Below the pieces are notes generated by a model. The model ran no database searches and was not told where the DNA came from. It saw nothing but the letters and a program-made list of their open reading frames with translations. From contig CP048722.1 of the NCBI GenBank assembly GCA_022641835.1, positions 62,001 through 126,000 on the forward strand: a stretch of 64,000 bases of DNA, in the 5' to 3' direction. Of this stretch, positions 40,286 through 50,453 are shown piece by piece; within the stretch, counting starts at the first letter, position 1; every line of letters begins with the position of its first letter. The translations under genes were made by a program, and so were the position numbers. The DNA is from Petasospora fabianii. Its lineage: Eukaryota; Ascomycota; Saccharomycetes; Phaffomycetales; Wickerhamomycetaceae.

Positions 40286-41651
40286 GGTATTTGCCCTATA
40301 GGTGTAGATGTGGGTGTGTCGTAGGTATGTGGGGAGTAGGCTATGGGTGGAAAATAACTGAAAGACACAAAGCACAGAAAGATTTGTAACCGGAAGATGA
40401 GATGGGTATAGTCCGGGTGTACTTAGTGGATGAGGAAGATGGACAAAGATGTTGTGTTTAAGCCTTCAACTCAGACTCTTTTAAACCAGTTGTATGCAAT
40501 AGAAGGGAGGAGAAGGAAAAAAAGATAAATTAAAACTTGTTTATGACGCTATGTGCTGCACAATAGCAGCGGGACCCCTCAACGAGATGACTATAAAAAC
40601 AACCCGAACCGAGTTCCTGGGCAAAGGTGAAAAAAAAAAAAAAAAATACATTGCGCTACGGCAATTGTGACTGGCTGTTATGTTTTAAAGGTTACTGGAT
40701 GGATTTAGTTATGAGTGATTTGCCCAGATATTCTGTAGTATTGGTTCTTGGTACTATGATATGTGATCTGAGAGAAAGTCGTGGGGTGATGTTATGACTA
40801 TATATATATATGTATATAAAGAGATATGTGTCAAAGCTGTCAAGTTACCCCACGAACTCATCCACATGAGTCTCCCACCACAGGCGAGTCTCTTTGTCTT
40901 TGGCAACCTCAATTAATCTATCCGGTAATAACCATCTTGGAACACGGATTTGACAAATCTTGACAATTTCATGTGTTGCCGGTCTCGGTGATAGCCTCTT
41001 GCAGTATTTTTCTTATCTGATATCGCGCCGATCGGTGCTCTCTGATTGGTCAAGCGGACTTGCTTATCAGCTGCTGCCCCATCAGCTGCAGAAGTCAACG
41101 GCGGGTATGCGGTTTGGCCAAATATGGTAACTTCCGATAAATCACCCTCGGTTAGAATCTACATTAATACATTAGTTAATATGTTGTTCCTGCGTCATGA
41201 AGTTAGCTATATATTGAATATTGAATATATATATATATATATATACGATATGTATATGACATATAATATATATGACAATATGTCATATAATACATATTAT
41301 ATACTCGGATGTATATATCGTATGGGTCTTAAGATATATATATACATCTCTGAACATGCTATATACCACATCGATACCAAGTTTATCGATGGCAAGGGCT
41401 CATGATTGTACTCAAGACGTTACTAATCCAGCTCAATGACATCCTCACCATCAATAGTATCATCTTAAAGTCAGGAGTTTATTCCCTCTCTGTAGTCGTC
41501 AATTGCAACTCTCTAATGTACGTCTTTAGCGTGGGGTGTCAAGTCAAACATCCAAACACCACTTTAGAACCCTTGGAGCTAAGAACCCAAGCTCATTAAT
41601 GTCATACCATGACCTCCATCTCTATGATCATCAATTGTCTTAAGAACTACA
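40286..41651. other. 1.37-kb intergenic region with A-run and AT microsatellite
   Basis: Divergent spacer between the ammonium transporter and the BRO1-like gene. It contains the GTCCGGGTGT element (40411), an A run of about 19 bases (about 40629-40647), two CTTATC (GATA-type) sites near 41007 and 41063, and an AT-rich block (about 41215-41350) of TATATA and CATATA units. Short frames here lack homology or coding character. Confidence 0.55.
41219..41350. repeat. AT/CATATA-rich simple repeat block
   Basis: A pure (AT)n run near 41222-41244 is followed by degenerate ATATAC/CATATAAT units. Confidence 0.7.
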
Positions 41652-42908
41652 ATGATATCACTTCCAGGGACACCACCACAACCATTGACACTACGAACTC
41701 CGTCATCTGAGATTAATACTTCATTAGTTTCCCAGATTCGTTCCCAAAGACTTCAACTATCATCCAATAACAACTCAGCTGCATACATCTCTCAACTCGA
41801 GGACTATCTCTCGAGTATCATCGAGTGTATATCACAAGAAGGTCATCCACATACACAGGCACTCACATATACTGCATCAATCCCCTTCTCTGATACAATC
41901 CCATGGACATTACCAACAAAGAGTAACAAACCATTAGAGACACCATGGACATTACGAGATGAGATTAGTATTGTATGTTGTAACATCTCCATGGGTTATA
42001 CCCAAAGGACCTATGAACTAATGGGCAAGTTTGCAAGAGACCAAAAGCCTACCTCTGTGCCAGATGACAAGTTTTGGCTTAATACTTTCAAGTTGTTGAA
42101 GAAAGGGTTAGAATATACCGAGTACGTTAAACAGTATGGTACATCTGAACAACAAGGTACTATTTGGGAGACATCCAGGGAATATACTCTCTTTGTTGAG
42201 CGTACATTAATGGTGTCTATACAGTATTCCTTCTTATCAAAGTGTCTATGGAAGTTGAAGAGTACAGAGTTCAATATCTTGGATGATGAGATCAATTATT
42301 CGACTTTGGCCAGGATAGCTATCTCTGTAAAAGCTGATTTGCTTAGTCTTATTAAGGATTCCAAGTATCATAAACTTATGGAATATGTTGAATACTTGGA
42401 AGTTATCCTGAAACTTGTAAATGGTATCATTGGTGCCCTGCTGTCGATTGAAAACTATAAGCAGGACAAGATTGGTGTTGCTATTGGATTCCTCAACATG
42501 GCCATGGATAACATTACAACAAAGACAAACACTCCGGATGACGAAGAGGCAGAAACTGAAGAAGAATCAAAACTAAAGAAGAGGTTTTCGTCTTTTAAAA
42601 AGAAAGTTAGTGATAAATCTAACAAGATTAAGTCTTCCAAGACTAAGAAGTTCAAAATCAACAATAACGTTCTTACTAAGCTACCAGATGGTATCAGATC
42701 AGACTACACAAATCTCTTTCAATTGATTGAACTATTACATTATAAGTATCACTTGGAGAACAATCATCTCAAATTTGATGCTGTTGTTACCCAAGAAGAT
42801 CTCATTAACTACACACCATTAGGTCGTGGTGTTCCAATTGATATAACACCATGGAAACCAAATGGTTCATCAATAACACCACAAAATACACAGAGTGGGT
42901 ATTACTGA
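41652..42908 (+). CDS. BRO1-domain-like protein (PalC/YGR122W type)
   Basis: The 418-residue protein is helical through most of its length. The N-terminal half has ISQLEDYLSSIIECI, a short Pro/Trp linker, then TPWTLRDEISIVCCNISMGYTQRTYELMG. This resembles the start of the BRO1 fold in the fungal PalC/YGR122W family, which links ESCRT-III (Snf7) to Rim101/PacC pH signalling. A basic Lys/Ser-rich insert (about residues 290-340) precedes a final helix pair with LLHYKYHLENNHLKFDAV. I see no signal or membrane segment. The family call is by overall pattern and moderately secure; exact orthology is not established. Confidence 0.72.
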   Translation: MISLPGTPPQPLTLRTPSSEINTSLVSQIRSQRLQLSSNNNSAAYISQLEDYLSSIIECISQEGHPHTQALTYTASIPFSDTIPWTLPTKSNKPLETPWTLRDEISIVCCNISMGYTQRTYELMGKFARDQKPTSVPDDKFWLNTFKLLKKGLEYTEYVKQYGTSEQQGTIWETSREYTLFVERTLMVSIQYSFLSKCLWKLKSTEFNILDDEINYSTLARIAISVKADLLSLIKDSKYHKLMEYVEYLEVILKLVNGIIGALLSIENYKQDKIGVAIGFLNMAMDNITTKTNTPDDEEAETEEESKLKKRFSSFKKKVSDKSNKIKSSKTKKFKINNNVLTKLPDGIRSDYTNLFQLIELLHYKYHLENNHLKFDAVVTQEDLINYTPLGRGVPIDITPWKPNGSSITPQNTQSGYY

Positions 42909-42932
42909 ATGGATATATATCCATTCATGATA

Positions 42933-44981
42933 TCACACCTTCCTTTGTAACCCTGTGTTATTCACTTTTGTAGCAAACCTCAATGAGTTTACCGTCTCAT
43001 TCAAGTTCTTAGCCAAGGGGGAAACATTAACAAACATCAATGTCTTGGAGTCCTCAATGAGTGAATATTGAAGTAAATATGTTAATTTGGAGTTTCTGAA
43101 TGGGATGTGTTTAGCATTATCATCACCAAGGGCATAAATGACATCACCAAGACAACTTAAGGACTTATTGATTGCCTGTGTTTCACGTAGTCGATCACCA
43201 GATACACCAGATTGTGAGATTCTTTCAGATCCGGCAAGATCAATGAGATTAATGACACTGTTTATAGATTCTTGAGTTTCATCATTGATACCTGACAGTC
43301 TAATGATACACACTGTATGGGATCTTGAAGAGTGTTCATTAGATTTTGTTGATGCTATAGCTCTGTTCTTCAATGCCCTTTGGAAAATAGTCTCCATCTC
43401 ATCAGGTGTGTCAAATTGTATACGTGTAAGGTTTGTAATGTAAGAGGTCTTTGTTTGGTGATCATGTTTAATCTCATACTTCTTCATATCAATGGTATTT
43501 CCTGATTGATCTGATAAGAGATCATGGATTATTTCGTTATGAATCTCCAAGAACTCTCCAGAGATGGTATAATGCCAACCTCTCTTTGATAACTTGTTAC
43601 AGGAGTCAAAGATCTGATGAATGGTTTGTGGGATAACACCATCACTGTTAGACATGGTATGTGTCTTACCGGAACCTGTTTGACCATAGGCAAAGATACA
43701 GATGTTAAACCCATAAAGTGCACTCTGAACCAATTGAGAGATTTCTTCAAATATCTCGTTATTAGTGGTATCGGGTTGAAATACTTTATCAAATTTGAAG
43801 TTGTACTTCTTTTGTGATGATGATAAGATATCCAATTCCTGTTTAGCTTCATCATTATCAGGAACCTGAATGATGAGTGGATCTTCTGATAACTCTGCTG
43901 GGATCTTTGGTCTAATACGACAAAAGACTCTAATGTTCCCCTTTAGTTCTTGTAGTTTATTGTGTAAGCGACGTCTTTTCTCTTCTTCAACGATGAGTCC
44001 TTCATCTAACTCAATCTTGGACTCAATCTTCCATTGCATATCATGTTTCAATGACTTGATCTTTTGTTTCTTCGTCTCTAGACTCTTCCGCAGTTCATCA
44101 ATCTGTTGCTGAAGCCTATGGTTCTCTTCTTCATTGGTAGAATGAACCTGTGTAACATGCTCAAGTTCCTTGGATAGTTTCTCATTCTCAGTGGTGAGGA
44201 TATCATGTTTCCTCTTAAAGTCTAGAATCTGCGTCTTAACGGCCTCCTTCTCATCTTCAAGCTCAGCACACTCTTTCTCAAGTGATTCACGAGTCGAACT
44301 CATAAACTTTTGAAGTTCTAATTGTTTGTCTTTATAACTTTGATGAATCTTCTGAATGTTGGTCTCCACTATTGTATCATTGTTCTTGATCTCATCCTCA
44401 ATCTTAGAAAGTTGCTCCTGAAGTTGTGATTTCTTAGCCTGAATCTCACCTACTTTCATCGATAAGATATTCTCAATCTCTGTACGATACTGTTTCTCAA
44501 TGTTATAGATCGAGGCATCATTCTCAAGTTGCATCTGCTTCTTCTTAAGCTCATAACTTCTTTGAATCTCCTGCTTAGTATCTTTCTTCTCCTGAAGAAC
44601 ATGCTCAAGTTCATATGTCTTAATCTGAAGTGCTTGTGACACTGATGTATAGTTCTCCTCCAATTCCTGTTGTGTTAACTCAGTTTGTTGGATTTGTGTC
44701 CTTAGAGTGAGTATGTTACTCTTGAGTTCATTCAACGATTGTGTCTTCTCTTCAACTTTCTGAACAAGTGACTCGAGCTCTTCACGATGGTATGTCACTT
44801 TGTTATTGCTGAAGCTCCTCGGTGACATAGTCTGAGTCTTCATTGGAGTAGGTGATTTAGGTATCTGGTCCATTGGTGAACCCTTTGGAGATCGATACCC
44901 ATATGGGGTCATATAAGATGAAGTCTTTGTTGGAGTCGAATGAGGCCGAGGAATGGCCGATGGTTTAGGTTCTGAGCTCAT
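42933..44981 (-). CDS. KAR3: Kinesin-14 (C-terminal motor)
   Basis: Minus-end-directed kinesin used in nuclear fusion, spindle assembly and mitosis. The 682-residue protein has a Pro/Ser-rich N-tail (1-65), a long coiled coil (about 68-340), a neck, and a C-terminal motor starting GNIRVFCRIRPKIP. The motor has the P-loop YGQTGSGKTHTM, switch I NEHSSRSHT, switch II DLAGSE, and the final NSLRFATKVNNT. A motor at the C-terminus with this neck defines kinesin-14/Kar3. Its length is close to S. cerevisiae Kar3 (729). The promoter carries ACGCGT and TTTCGCG about 90-110 bp upstream, suggesting cell-cycle control. Confidence 0.95.
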   Translation of the reverse strand: MSSEPKPSAIPRPHSTPTKTSSYMTPYGYRSPKGSPMDQIPKSPTPMKTQTMSPRSFSNNKVTYHREELESLVQKVEEKTQSLNELKSNILTLRTQIQQTELTQQELEENYTSVSQALQIKTYELEHVLQEKKDTKQEIQRSYELKKKQMQLENDASIYNIEKQYRTEIENILSMKVGEIQAKKSQLQEQLSKIEDEIKNNDTIVETNIQKIHQSYKDKQLELQKFMSSTRESLEKECAELEDEKEAVKTQILDFKRKHDILTTENEKLSKELEHVTQVHSTNEEENHRLQQQIDELRKSLETKKQKIKSLKHDMQWKIESKIELDEGLIVEEEKRRRLHNKLQELKGNIRVFCRIRPKIPAELSEDPLIIQVPDNDEAKQELDILSSSQKKYNFKFDKVFQPDTTNNEIFEEISQLVQSALYGFNICIFAYGQTGSGKTHTMSNSDGVIPQTIHQIFDSCNKLSKRGWHYTISGEFLEIHNEIIHDLLSDQSGNTIDMKKYEIKHDHQTKTSYITNLTRIQFDTPDEMETIFQRALKNRAIASTKSNEHSSRSHTVCIIRLSGINDETQESINSVINLIDLAGSERISQSGVSGDRLRETQAINKSLSCLGDVIYALGDDNAKHIPFRNSKLTYLLQYSLIEDSKTLMFVNVSPLAKNLNETVNSLRFATKVNNTGLQRKV

Positions 44982-45069
44982 CTAGTCCATGTACTCGGAA
45001 GTAGATAATGAAAGACTACTAGTATCTATAAGAGATGAAACAAATTGTAAACAAAAGAGATTAAGGTAA

Positions 45070-45092
45070 ACGCGTCTTGTGGGTTTTTCGCG
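45070..45092. promoter_or_regulatory. MCB and SCB-like elements upstream of KAR3
   Basis: ACGCGT at 45070-45075 and TTTCGCG (CGCGAAA on the gene strand) at 45086-45092, 89-111 bp upstream of the KAR3 start. Confidence 0.6.
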
Positions 45093-45247
45093 TTTCTTTG
45101 GTAGAAGATAATTACTTTAGGACTTCCTAATACGGAAGTCAACCCCACAGATAGTACTCGAGAACCAACAAACACACTAAAAAGGACCTTAGATGTTGAT
45201 AAACATAGCATCTAAGGTCATATCTACCCGTTACTATCCTACCAGTT

Positions 45248-47248
45248 ATGACTCTCATAGATCTCATTACGTCACTTCTTTCATGGGCCACAATTCCCCC
45301 GGCAGAGGGAATAGACTCAGACTGTTATAAGACACTTCAAGACACATTCTCGTTCTCTGAACTCCATAAGGTCCTTTCCAAACACCCAAATGATCTAAAA
45401 GACTATGTAAGGGTCGTTAAGAACCATGATTGGCCACTGTTCCATTACCAACAACTTGTTAATGACTTTAATGTCCCTGTCCTCCATATGTCCAGACTCA
45501 AACCAGATAAGATCGATCCTAATGCTATCTACATGATTGAGAATGCTATAACTACGGAGATGTTTCCCATTGGAGCACACAAGTTGTTTACCACTACCAA
45601 GAACTTTATGGTTTTCATCGCATGTGAAGCTGATACTGGGAAATTGCCCCAATCATACCATTCAATGAATAGTGTTGCCGTTGTCGACGCATTCGTTAAC
45701 AAGTTGGGACATTTCACAAATAGTGTTGTGTTATTTGATCTGCCTACTACTGGGTCTCGTATTCAACTATCCGATATTGACCTTTCTGAGAGAACAACTT
45801 TGTCCTTTACAAATCTCAACGATACAAGAGTTAGAGGATCAAAGATCAGATCACCTGTGATTATTGATAATGGACCATTAGAGACCTTGATCATCAATGA
45901 CAACCTTCAAATCAACAGCGACTCATTGCATGAGCACATGTCAACATGTAAGTTGCTTGTCCTTGGAAGTATCGATAACGAGGACATCAAGTCGTTTGAC
46001 AATGTGGAAACTCTTAACAAAACACTCAAACCGGAAACAGTGTCTATCAAGGACCTTACAATGCACCATCGGGATGCTATTGTCAAGATATACAATGTCC
46101 ATGAGCTTAAAAGTATCACATTTGATGCTGTTGTCCCTGAAGGTGAAGGTTATCCTTTCAATTCATTGCGTGTGTCAACGATGCCCAAGAACTTCCTTAC
46201 ATCTAGTCCTAATGATCTTATCCGTCCTATCATTGATGGCATCTCTACTAAACAAGACTCTACAGTTCTATGGCTTGATCTCAATGTATTTGGTCTTTTC
46301 CCAATGATAAAGAATATCTCTGCTCCCATCTCGAGGTTGGAAGTCACTGAAAGTGCCGTCACTGGGTTCGATATATTCAAAGGTTTCAACTCAGAAGTTT
46401 ATGGTGAACTCTTCTCAAGCACTGAGGAACTCCATTGGAGAACTAATCCTGCACCATTGAAACTTGTTGATGGACTATTCTCTCATATTACTTGCCTCTC
46501 GGTACTCTTAAAGAGTAAGGAAGATTTTGATATCATCCAATCATTCGAATCATCAACAATCGAATCATTTGCCATCTTTGTTGAATCTACTGATATAGAC
46601 ATTCCAGTTCCAGTTTTCCCCCATTTGAAATCCTTCTCCATGACATTCAAGACGCCAAGAACGTCTCCAATCAAACTAAAAGATCTCTCAAAAGTGTATC
46701 CTACTCTCATTGAGTTCAATGTCTATACAGGTGGGTTTGCATCAACGCTCATCTCGTGGTATACCGAATTGTACTTTGAAGGGGATGATCACTTTCAAGA
46801 TTTGATCAAGATGAAACTCTCTAATGAGATACTTCTCGATCTGGGGTCTATCCAAGGTGTTTCATTCCCATCTCTGAAACAATTGAGTGTCTCTCTATCG
46901 GAGAGATCTAATACTACACCATTCCAGATACGTGCTCCATCTTTACAGACCTTATCACTGACTGCCTTCGAACCTGAGTCTTCACTTGAGTTAACTGGAT
47001 TTGAGAAGTTGTCACTTGTCACAATGACTAACTTTAACAATGTAAGAGTGGATGATTGTCCTTCATTAACCCAGGTTGATGTTGATAGAAGCACAAACTT
47101 GAAGTCATTGACACTAGCCGGTGACGTTTCCAAACTACAAATGATTGAATATGCTACTGATCATGGGAAACCATCCAATATCATCATTGAGAATGGTGGT
47201 ATTGTTGGTGATTACGCTTCACGAACTGTCGTGTCACGTGTATGTTGA
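45248..47248 (+). CDS. Unidentified large protein with leucine-rich, beta-type repeats
   Basis: 666 residues, product not recognised. The N-terminal 120 residues are helical (LIDLITSLLSWATIPP ... HDWPLFHYQQLVND). The rest is built of short hydrophobic strands separated by turns with Asn, Asp and Ser, for example LETLIINDNLQIN, CKLLVLGSIDNED, FPSLKQLSVSLSE, LQTLSLTAFEPE and FEKLSLVTMTNFNNVRV. This suggests a leucine-rich-repeat solenoid. Fungal F-box/LRR proteins look like this, but I cannot see a convincing F-box. No signal peptide or membrane segment. The ATG at 45248 is the first in frame. Divergent from KAR3, and convergent with LOA1 with 74 bp between stops. Confidence 0.82.
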   Translation: MTLIDLITSLLSWATIPPAEGIDSDCYKTLQDTFSFSELHKVLSKHPNDLKDYVRVVKNHDWPLFHYQQLVNDFNVPVLHMSRLKPDKIDPNAIYMIENAITTEMFPIGAHKLFTTTKNFMVFIACEADTGKLPQSYHSMNSVAVVDAFVNKLGHFTNSVVLFDLPTTGSRIQLSDIDLSERTTLSFTNLNDTRVRGSKIRSPVIIDNGPLETLIINDNLQINSDSLHEHMSTCKLLVLGSIDNEDIKSFDNVETLNKTLKPETVSIKDLTMHHRDAIVKIYNVHELKSITFDAVVPEGEGYPFNSLRVSTMPKNFLTSSPNDLIRPIIDGISTKQDSTVLWLDLNVFGLFPMIKNISAPISRLEVTESAVTGFDIFKGFNSEVYGELFSSTEELHWRTNPAPLKLVDGLFSHITCLSVLLKSKEDFDIIQSFESSTIESFAIFVESTDIDIPVPVFPHLKSFSMTFKTPRTSPIKLKDLSKVYPTLIEFNVYTGGFASTLISWYTELYFEGDDHFQDLIKMKLSNEILLDLGSIQGVSFPSLKQLSVSLSERSNTTPFQIRAPSLQTLSLTAFEPESSLELTGFEKLSLVTMTNFNNVRVDDCPSLTQVDVDRSTNLKSLTLAGDVSKLQMIEYATDHGKPSNIIIENGGIVGDYASRTVVSRVC

Positions 47249-47322
47249 GGTTGATATACAATATATCACATGGCAATTACTACAATCAACAAAAGCTAAA
47301 CAGTTAATGTACTAGATAGCAA

Positions 47323-48195
47323 TTATCTTCTCCCTCTAAACACCTTGGCAAACTCCTTCTTAGAATTGAGATCAACACCTTGTACAATCTTAGCCTTCCC
47401 ATTGTATGCGAATGCATTCTTCACCTTAAGAAGAGTTTGATCCTCTACAAAATTGATTCTAATCTTGTAGTTGATCGATGGTTCACTCAAGAGACGATAG
47501 AGATATTGCAGAGTGTTCAATCTGAGTGGAGTCGTAAGATGAGATGGATAGAGCTTGAGGAAGATTGTCTTGATCTTATGGGTCTTTTTGTCCTGACAAA
47601 GATCTGTATAGAAACTCTTCCATTGTGTCTCTGTTAATGTGAATGGAACAATGGATTTACCATTCGATGTAGTCCCCTCTGGGAAGATGTAAACGATCTT
47701 ATTTGTGAGTTCATTGAATGTAAACTCGGAACCAGTGATGGAATCATCTCCACATAAAGCTCTAGAGATGAAAGATAATGTGTTAAACTTGGTGAGTTTC
47801 CCCGAGACATCTGGGATAAGAACAACAAATGAGTCTTTAGAGATGAGCCATAGAATAAAATAATCCATCATACTTGTAAAATTGACAAAGTAGACTTCAT
47901 TCTTTACTGGAAGAAATCCAGTTGTATCCTTGGCTCTCTTAACACCTTGTATGTTGACCTCATAACTCAAGAGACCACAAATGAAGAGAACGGCTCTTAG
48001 CAGAAGAGATTGGATACCATTGATGGGGATTAGAGCTAGCAGGATAATGAATGGCATGGAACCGATGGTACGTGCTATCGATACAAGCACTTTCAATGGG
48101 ATTAATGCTGGAGAACGAGACCCATTGTTATTTGGTATGGGCATGAAGGGGGAAATTCCGGTAGCCTTATCACTAAACTTTGTGTACTTTTCCAT
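47323..48195 (-). CDS. LOA1: Lysophosphatidic acid acyltransferase of the LOA1/VPS66 type
   Basis: Lipid-droplet/ER acyltransferase; S. cerevisiae Loa1 (Vps66) makes phosphatidic acid using oleoyl-CoA and affects triacylglycerol storage. The 290-residue length is near the family's 300. The N-terminus MEKYTKFSDKATGISPFMP mirrors Loa1's MEKYTNWRDNGTGIAPFLP. A membrane region follows (about 30-85). The usual HX4D box is replaced by NFTSMMD (F for H); Loa1 itself has NCTSPLD there, so this is a family trait. FPEGTTSNGKSIVPF is the third acyltransferase motif. Two GGTGTCCGGGT motifs lie 99-139 bp upstream. Confidence 0.9.
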   Translation of the reverse strand: MEKYTKFSDKATGISPFMPIPNNNGSRSPALIPLKVLVSIARTIGSMPFIILLALIPINGIQSLLLRAVLFICGLLSYEVNIQGVKRAKDTTGFLPVKNEVYFVNFTSMMDYFILWLISKDSFVVLIPDVSGKLTKFNTLSFISRALCGDDSITGSEFTFNELTNKIVYIFPEGTTSNGKSIVPFTLTETQWKSFYTDLCQDKKTHKIKTIFLKLYPSHLTTPLRLNTLQYLYRLLSEPSINYKIRINFVEDQTLLKVKNAFAYNGKAKIVQGVDLNSKKEFAKVFRGRR

Positions 48196-48293
48196 AACTT
48201 GGGGTGTATAATATGAATAAAAGAGTGGGATTATTGATAAAAGATAAAGATAAAAAGCTTTTGAGTTGAGGAAGTTCGATTGATATGGAGGTC

Positions 48294-48334
48294 GGTGTCC
48301 GGGTGTAGTTTTTTTAGTCCAATGGTGTCCGGGT
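48294..48334. promoter_or_regulatory. Two GGTGTCCGGGT motifs between LOA1 and the first array gene
   Basis: GGTGTCCGGGTGT at 48294 and GGTGTCCGGGTT at 48324, with GGTAGGGGCAC following at 48363-48373. The spacer (48196-48674) shows no gene. Confidence 0.5.
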
Positions 48335-48674
48335 TTTGTCGAAGGGGGGGATTAATTTATTTGGTAGGGGCACTCTTAGTTTATCTTTTTGATTTCCCAA
48401 CAATTTGTTGAACTTATTCGTTAATTAAGAGGTCAATTGAGTTAATTAATGGTTTAATGGTTCTTTGTTTGGATATTTCACTGGTCTAATATGCTCTAGA
48501 GTCTTTCAATTGTGTTCAGGGAAACACTGGGACCAAATATGAGCTTTCGAAGCCCGTACTCGTGAGGCTGCAACCCGACATGTAGTGAACGGTGTTTTTA
48601 AATCATCGGCTCATTGTTGTCAGAAATCTCCTTCTCTTTCACTTTCAAAGACCACACTCTCCACAGACTTGGCT

Positions 48675-50162
48675 ATGAAACCTCTTAGGAGCCTTCTCCT
48701 GCTCATTTTGTTGCTTCTCGAGACGGTGGTATCAAAAGAGGTCATCCACGTCACCGAACAGCCTCCAGACCAAACCGAAGTTGACCAGTTCTTCAATGGC
48801 TTGAATGGTTTCTTCGTCGAGGAATCACCGGGATTACGTTGCTTCCCCGTGGTTCTTAGTGGAGACGAGAGATCAATCTCTTGGAAGAATTTCAAGGGTG
48901 AGGATAAGAAACTCAAAGAGACACTGGAGATATCCTTCCAAGTCATAAAGTATGAACCGGCTTTTAGATTCGCCAAGGACGCAGAGAGAAATGAAACGCA
49001 TGTCCTTGCTACTGTTTTCAGGAAGAAGCACATCAAAAACGATATGGTCTTTAGAGGCAAGTCTGGCCTTCCATTGAAAGTGTGTTCTGATGAGGCAATT
49101 GAACTCGGGTATTGCAAGGAGAAGCATAAAGGTAAGTTGTTATTCCACTACACCGACCCCGAGACATCCAAGAGACTCGTGGTCAATGAGATCATTAAGG
49201 ACATGGATATCCATCATGAAGCGTTTATTGCTGATGAGACTGGTGTCTATTGTATCAAGGCCCTTGCCCCCTATGCCAAATCCTTTGAGCTCGAGGTTAT
49301 TGTTGATGACGGCCACGGGGCTAGTATGACTGAGCGGCATCACACGACGTACTTGTTCATCAGTTGGATTCTCTTCTGCTCTATTGATGTGGTTTTTGTT
49401 CTTAGATGGGCACTTTGGGTGAAATCACAGGCAAAGTTGGCCATCATCCCATTTCCAGCCAAGGTTCTTCTCATTGACGCTATCTTCTGGATTATCAGTA
49501 ACACTTTGACAACTTTAAATGATTTAACATTTGAATCAGGTCTCGTGGAACGAGTCAAGGAGCTTGTCAATGATTCATGGAAGCTCTGGTTTGAAACTTT
49601 TATGTTGTATCAGTGGGCTGGTGACTTCTCCCATGCACCTGTCATTGAATACACCGGTATCAAGAGATATGCCTTGGCACAGCTTATCATCATTGTTCAA
49701 TTCATCATCGATTTGCTTAATGACTGCACTAGTCTCAAAATTACCGGGACTCTAATGCCAACCATCAACTCGGTCATGGCAAAACTTGTCACACTCTATA
49801 TCAATTTCACGGTTCTTCGCCGACTCTGGCAAACAATGAAGCAGTACAAGAAATTCAAAAAGACACAGCTCCCGATATACAAGCAGTTTACATGGCTGTT
49901 CCTCTATGAGTACGTTTTTCTCCCATCTTGTGTCGTTGCCATGATGGCTGAGAAATTTTTGATTGATCACGTACTTTCTATCTTTTCAACGGCATTTCAC
50001 AAGAACTATATGATTGATGGCGAAGTACCCGTGTTTGGCAGAACACCTACGTTCATCTTTGGATCTGCTTATATCTGTGCATGGCAGGGGCTCATGTTGC
50101 TGAGATATTGGACTCCAAAATACTTTGAAAAGGCTGAGCAGTATAAAGATCGTATAGAGTAA
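48675..50162 (+). CDS. Signal-peptide multi-pass membrane protein, array copy 1 (divergent)
   Basis: The 495-residue protein belongs to a three-gene tandem family I cannot name. A signal peptide (MKPLRSLLLLILLLLETVVS) is followed by a lumenal or extracellular domain of about 220 residues. That domain has cysteine motifs shared by all copies: LRCFPV, KVCSDEAIELGYCKE, and DETGVYCIKALAPYAKSFELEV-DDGH. About seven hydrophobic segments follow (about 240-480), then a short tail RYWTPKYFEKAEQYKDR. A lumenal domain followed by seven helices recalls the Lung_7-TM_R group (yeast Ptm1), but I see no decisive motif. Start at ATG 48675; the frame's upstream GTG is not credible. It is clearly more divergent than copies 2 and 3 are from each other. 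Spacing to copy 2 is 291 bp. Confidence 0.9.
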   Translation: MKPLRSLLLLILLLLETVVSKEVIHVTEQPPDQTEVDQFFNGLNGFFVEESPGLRCFPVVLSGDERSISWKNFKGEDKKLKETLEISFQVIKYEPAFRFAKDAERNETHVLATVFRKKHIKNDMVFRGKSGLPLKVCSDEAIELGYCKEKHKGKLLFHYTDPETSKRLVVNEIIKDMDIHHEAFIADETGVYCIKALAPYAKSFELEVIVDDGHGASMTERHHTTYLFISWILFCSIDVVFVLRWALWVKSQAKLAIIPFPAKVLLIDAIFWIISNTLTTLNDLTFESGLVERVKELVNDSWKLWFETFMLYQWAGDFSHAPVIEYTGIKRYALAQLIIIVQFIIDLLNDCTSLKITGTLMPTINSVMAKLVTLYINFTVLRRLWQTMKQYKKFKKTQLPIYKQFTWLFLYEYVFLPSCVVAMMAEKFLIDHVLSIFSTAFHKNYMIDGEVPVFGRTPTFIFGSAYICAWQGLMLLRYWTPKYFEKAEQYKDRIE

Positions 50163-50354
50163 GGTTGCCTACATAAAGACTATATCTATGTCCAAAAATC
50201 GAAAGATCTTTGATCCAATGGAGTCATATTAACCAATTTACGGCTCAACCAATAAGAGTTGATACTATGACGTACTAATTCTAGTTCCCGCATCAACTAT
50301 GCACCTCGCCCGTAATCGGCCGCATTAGTGAAAATGCTTTATAATTAAAGGGGG

Positions 50355-50370
50355 GGTGTTCGGGTGTTCG
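50355..50370. promoter_or_regulatory. GGTGTTCGGGTGTTCG motif upstream of array copy 2
   Basis: Overlapping copies of the GGTGTTCG unit, 84-99 bp upstream of the copy 2 start, inside a G-rich segment. Confidence 0.5.
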
Positions 50371-50423
50371 AACACTCCTCCTTCAGCTATCATCAATCAT
50401 TTGACTAGAGATATCCTGGTACC

Positions 50424-50444
50424 ATGAGAATGAGATATCACTGA
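50424..50444 (+). promoter_or_regulatory. Six-codon upstream ORF in the leader of array copy 2
   Basis: ATG AGA ATG AGA TAT CAC TGA, ending 9 bp before the main ATG. The preceding GGTACC and the ATG context match the true start of copy 3 at 52204. In copy 2 an extra segment of about 24 bp carrying a stop separates the old start from CGACTCAC. Confidence 0.7.
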
Positions 50445-50453
50445 ACTACTCAA

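Noticed and set aside
41219-41350. AT-rich block as a centromere CDEII-like element
   Set aside because: Only about 130 bp of simple repeat; no flanking CDEI/CDEIII-like pair was found.
41046-41405. Small gene between the ammonium transporter and the BRO1-like gene
   Set aside because: Most of it is Tyr/Ile translation of an AT microsatellite.
48585-48674. Thirty-codon N-terminal extension of array copy 1
   Set aside because: It begins with GTG and would bury the signal peptide; ATG 48675 starts exactly at the signal peptide.
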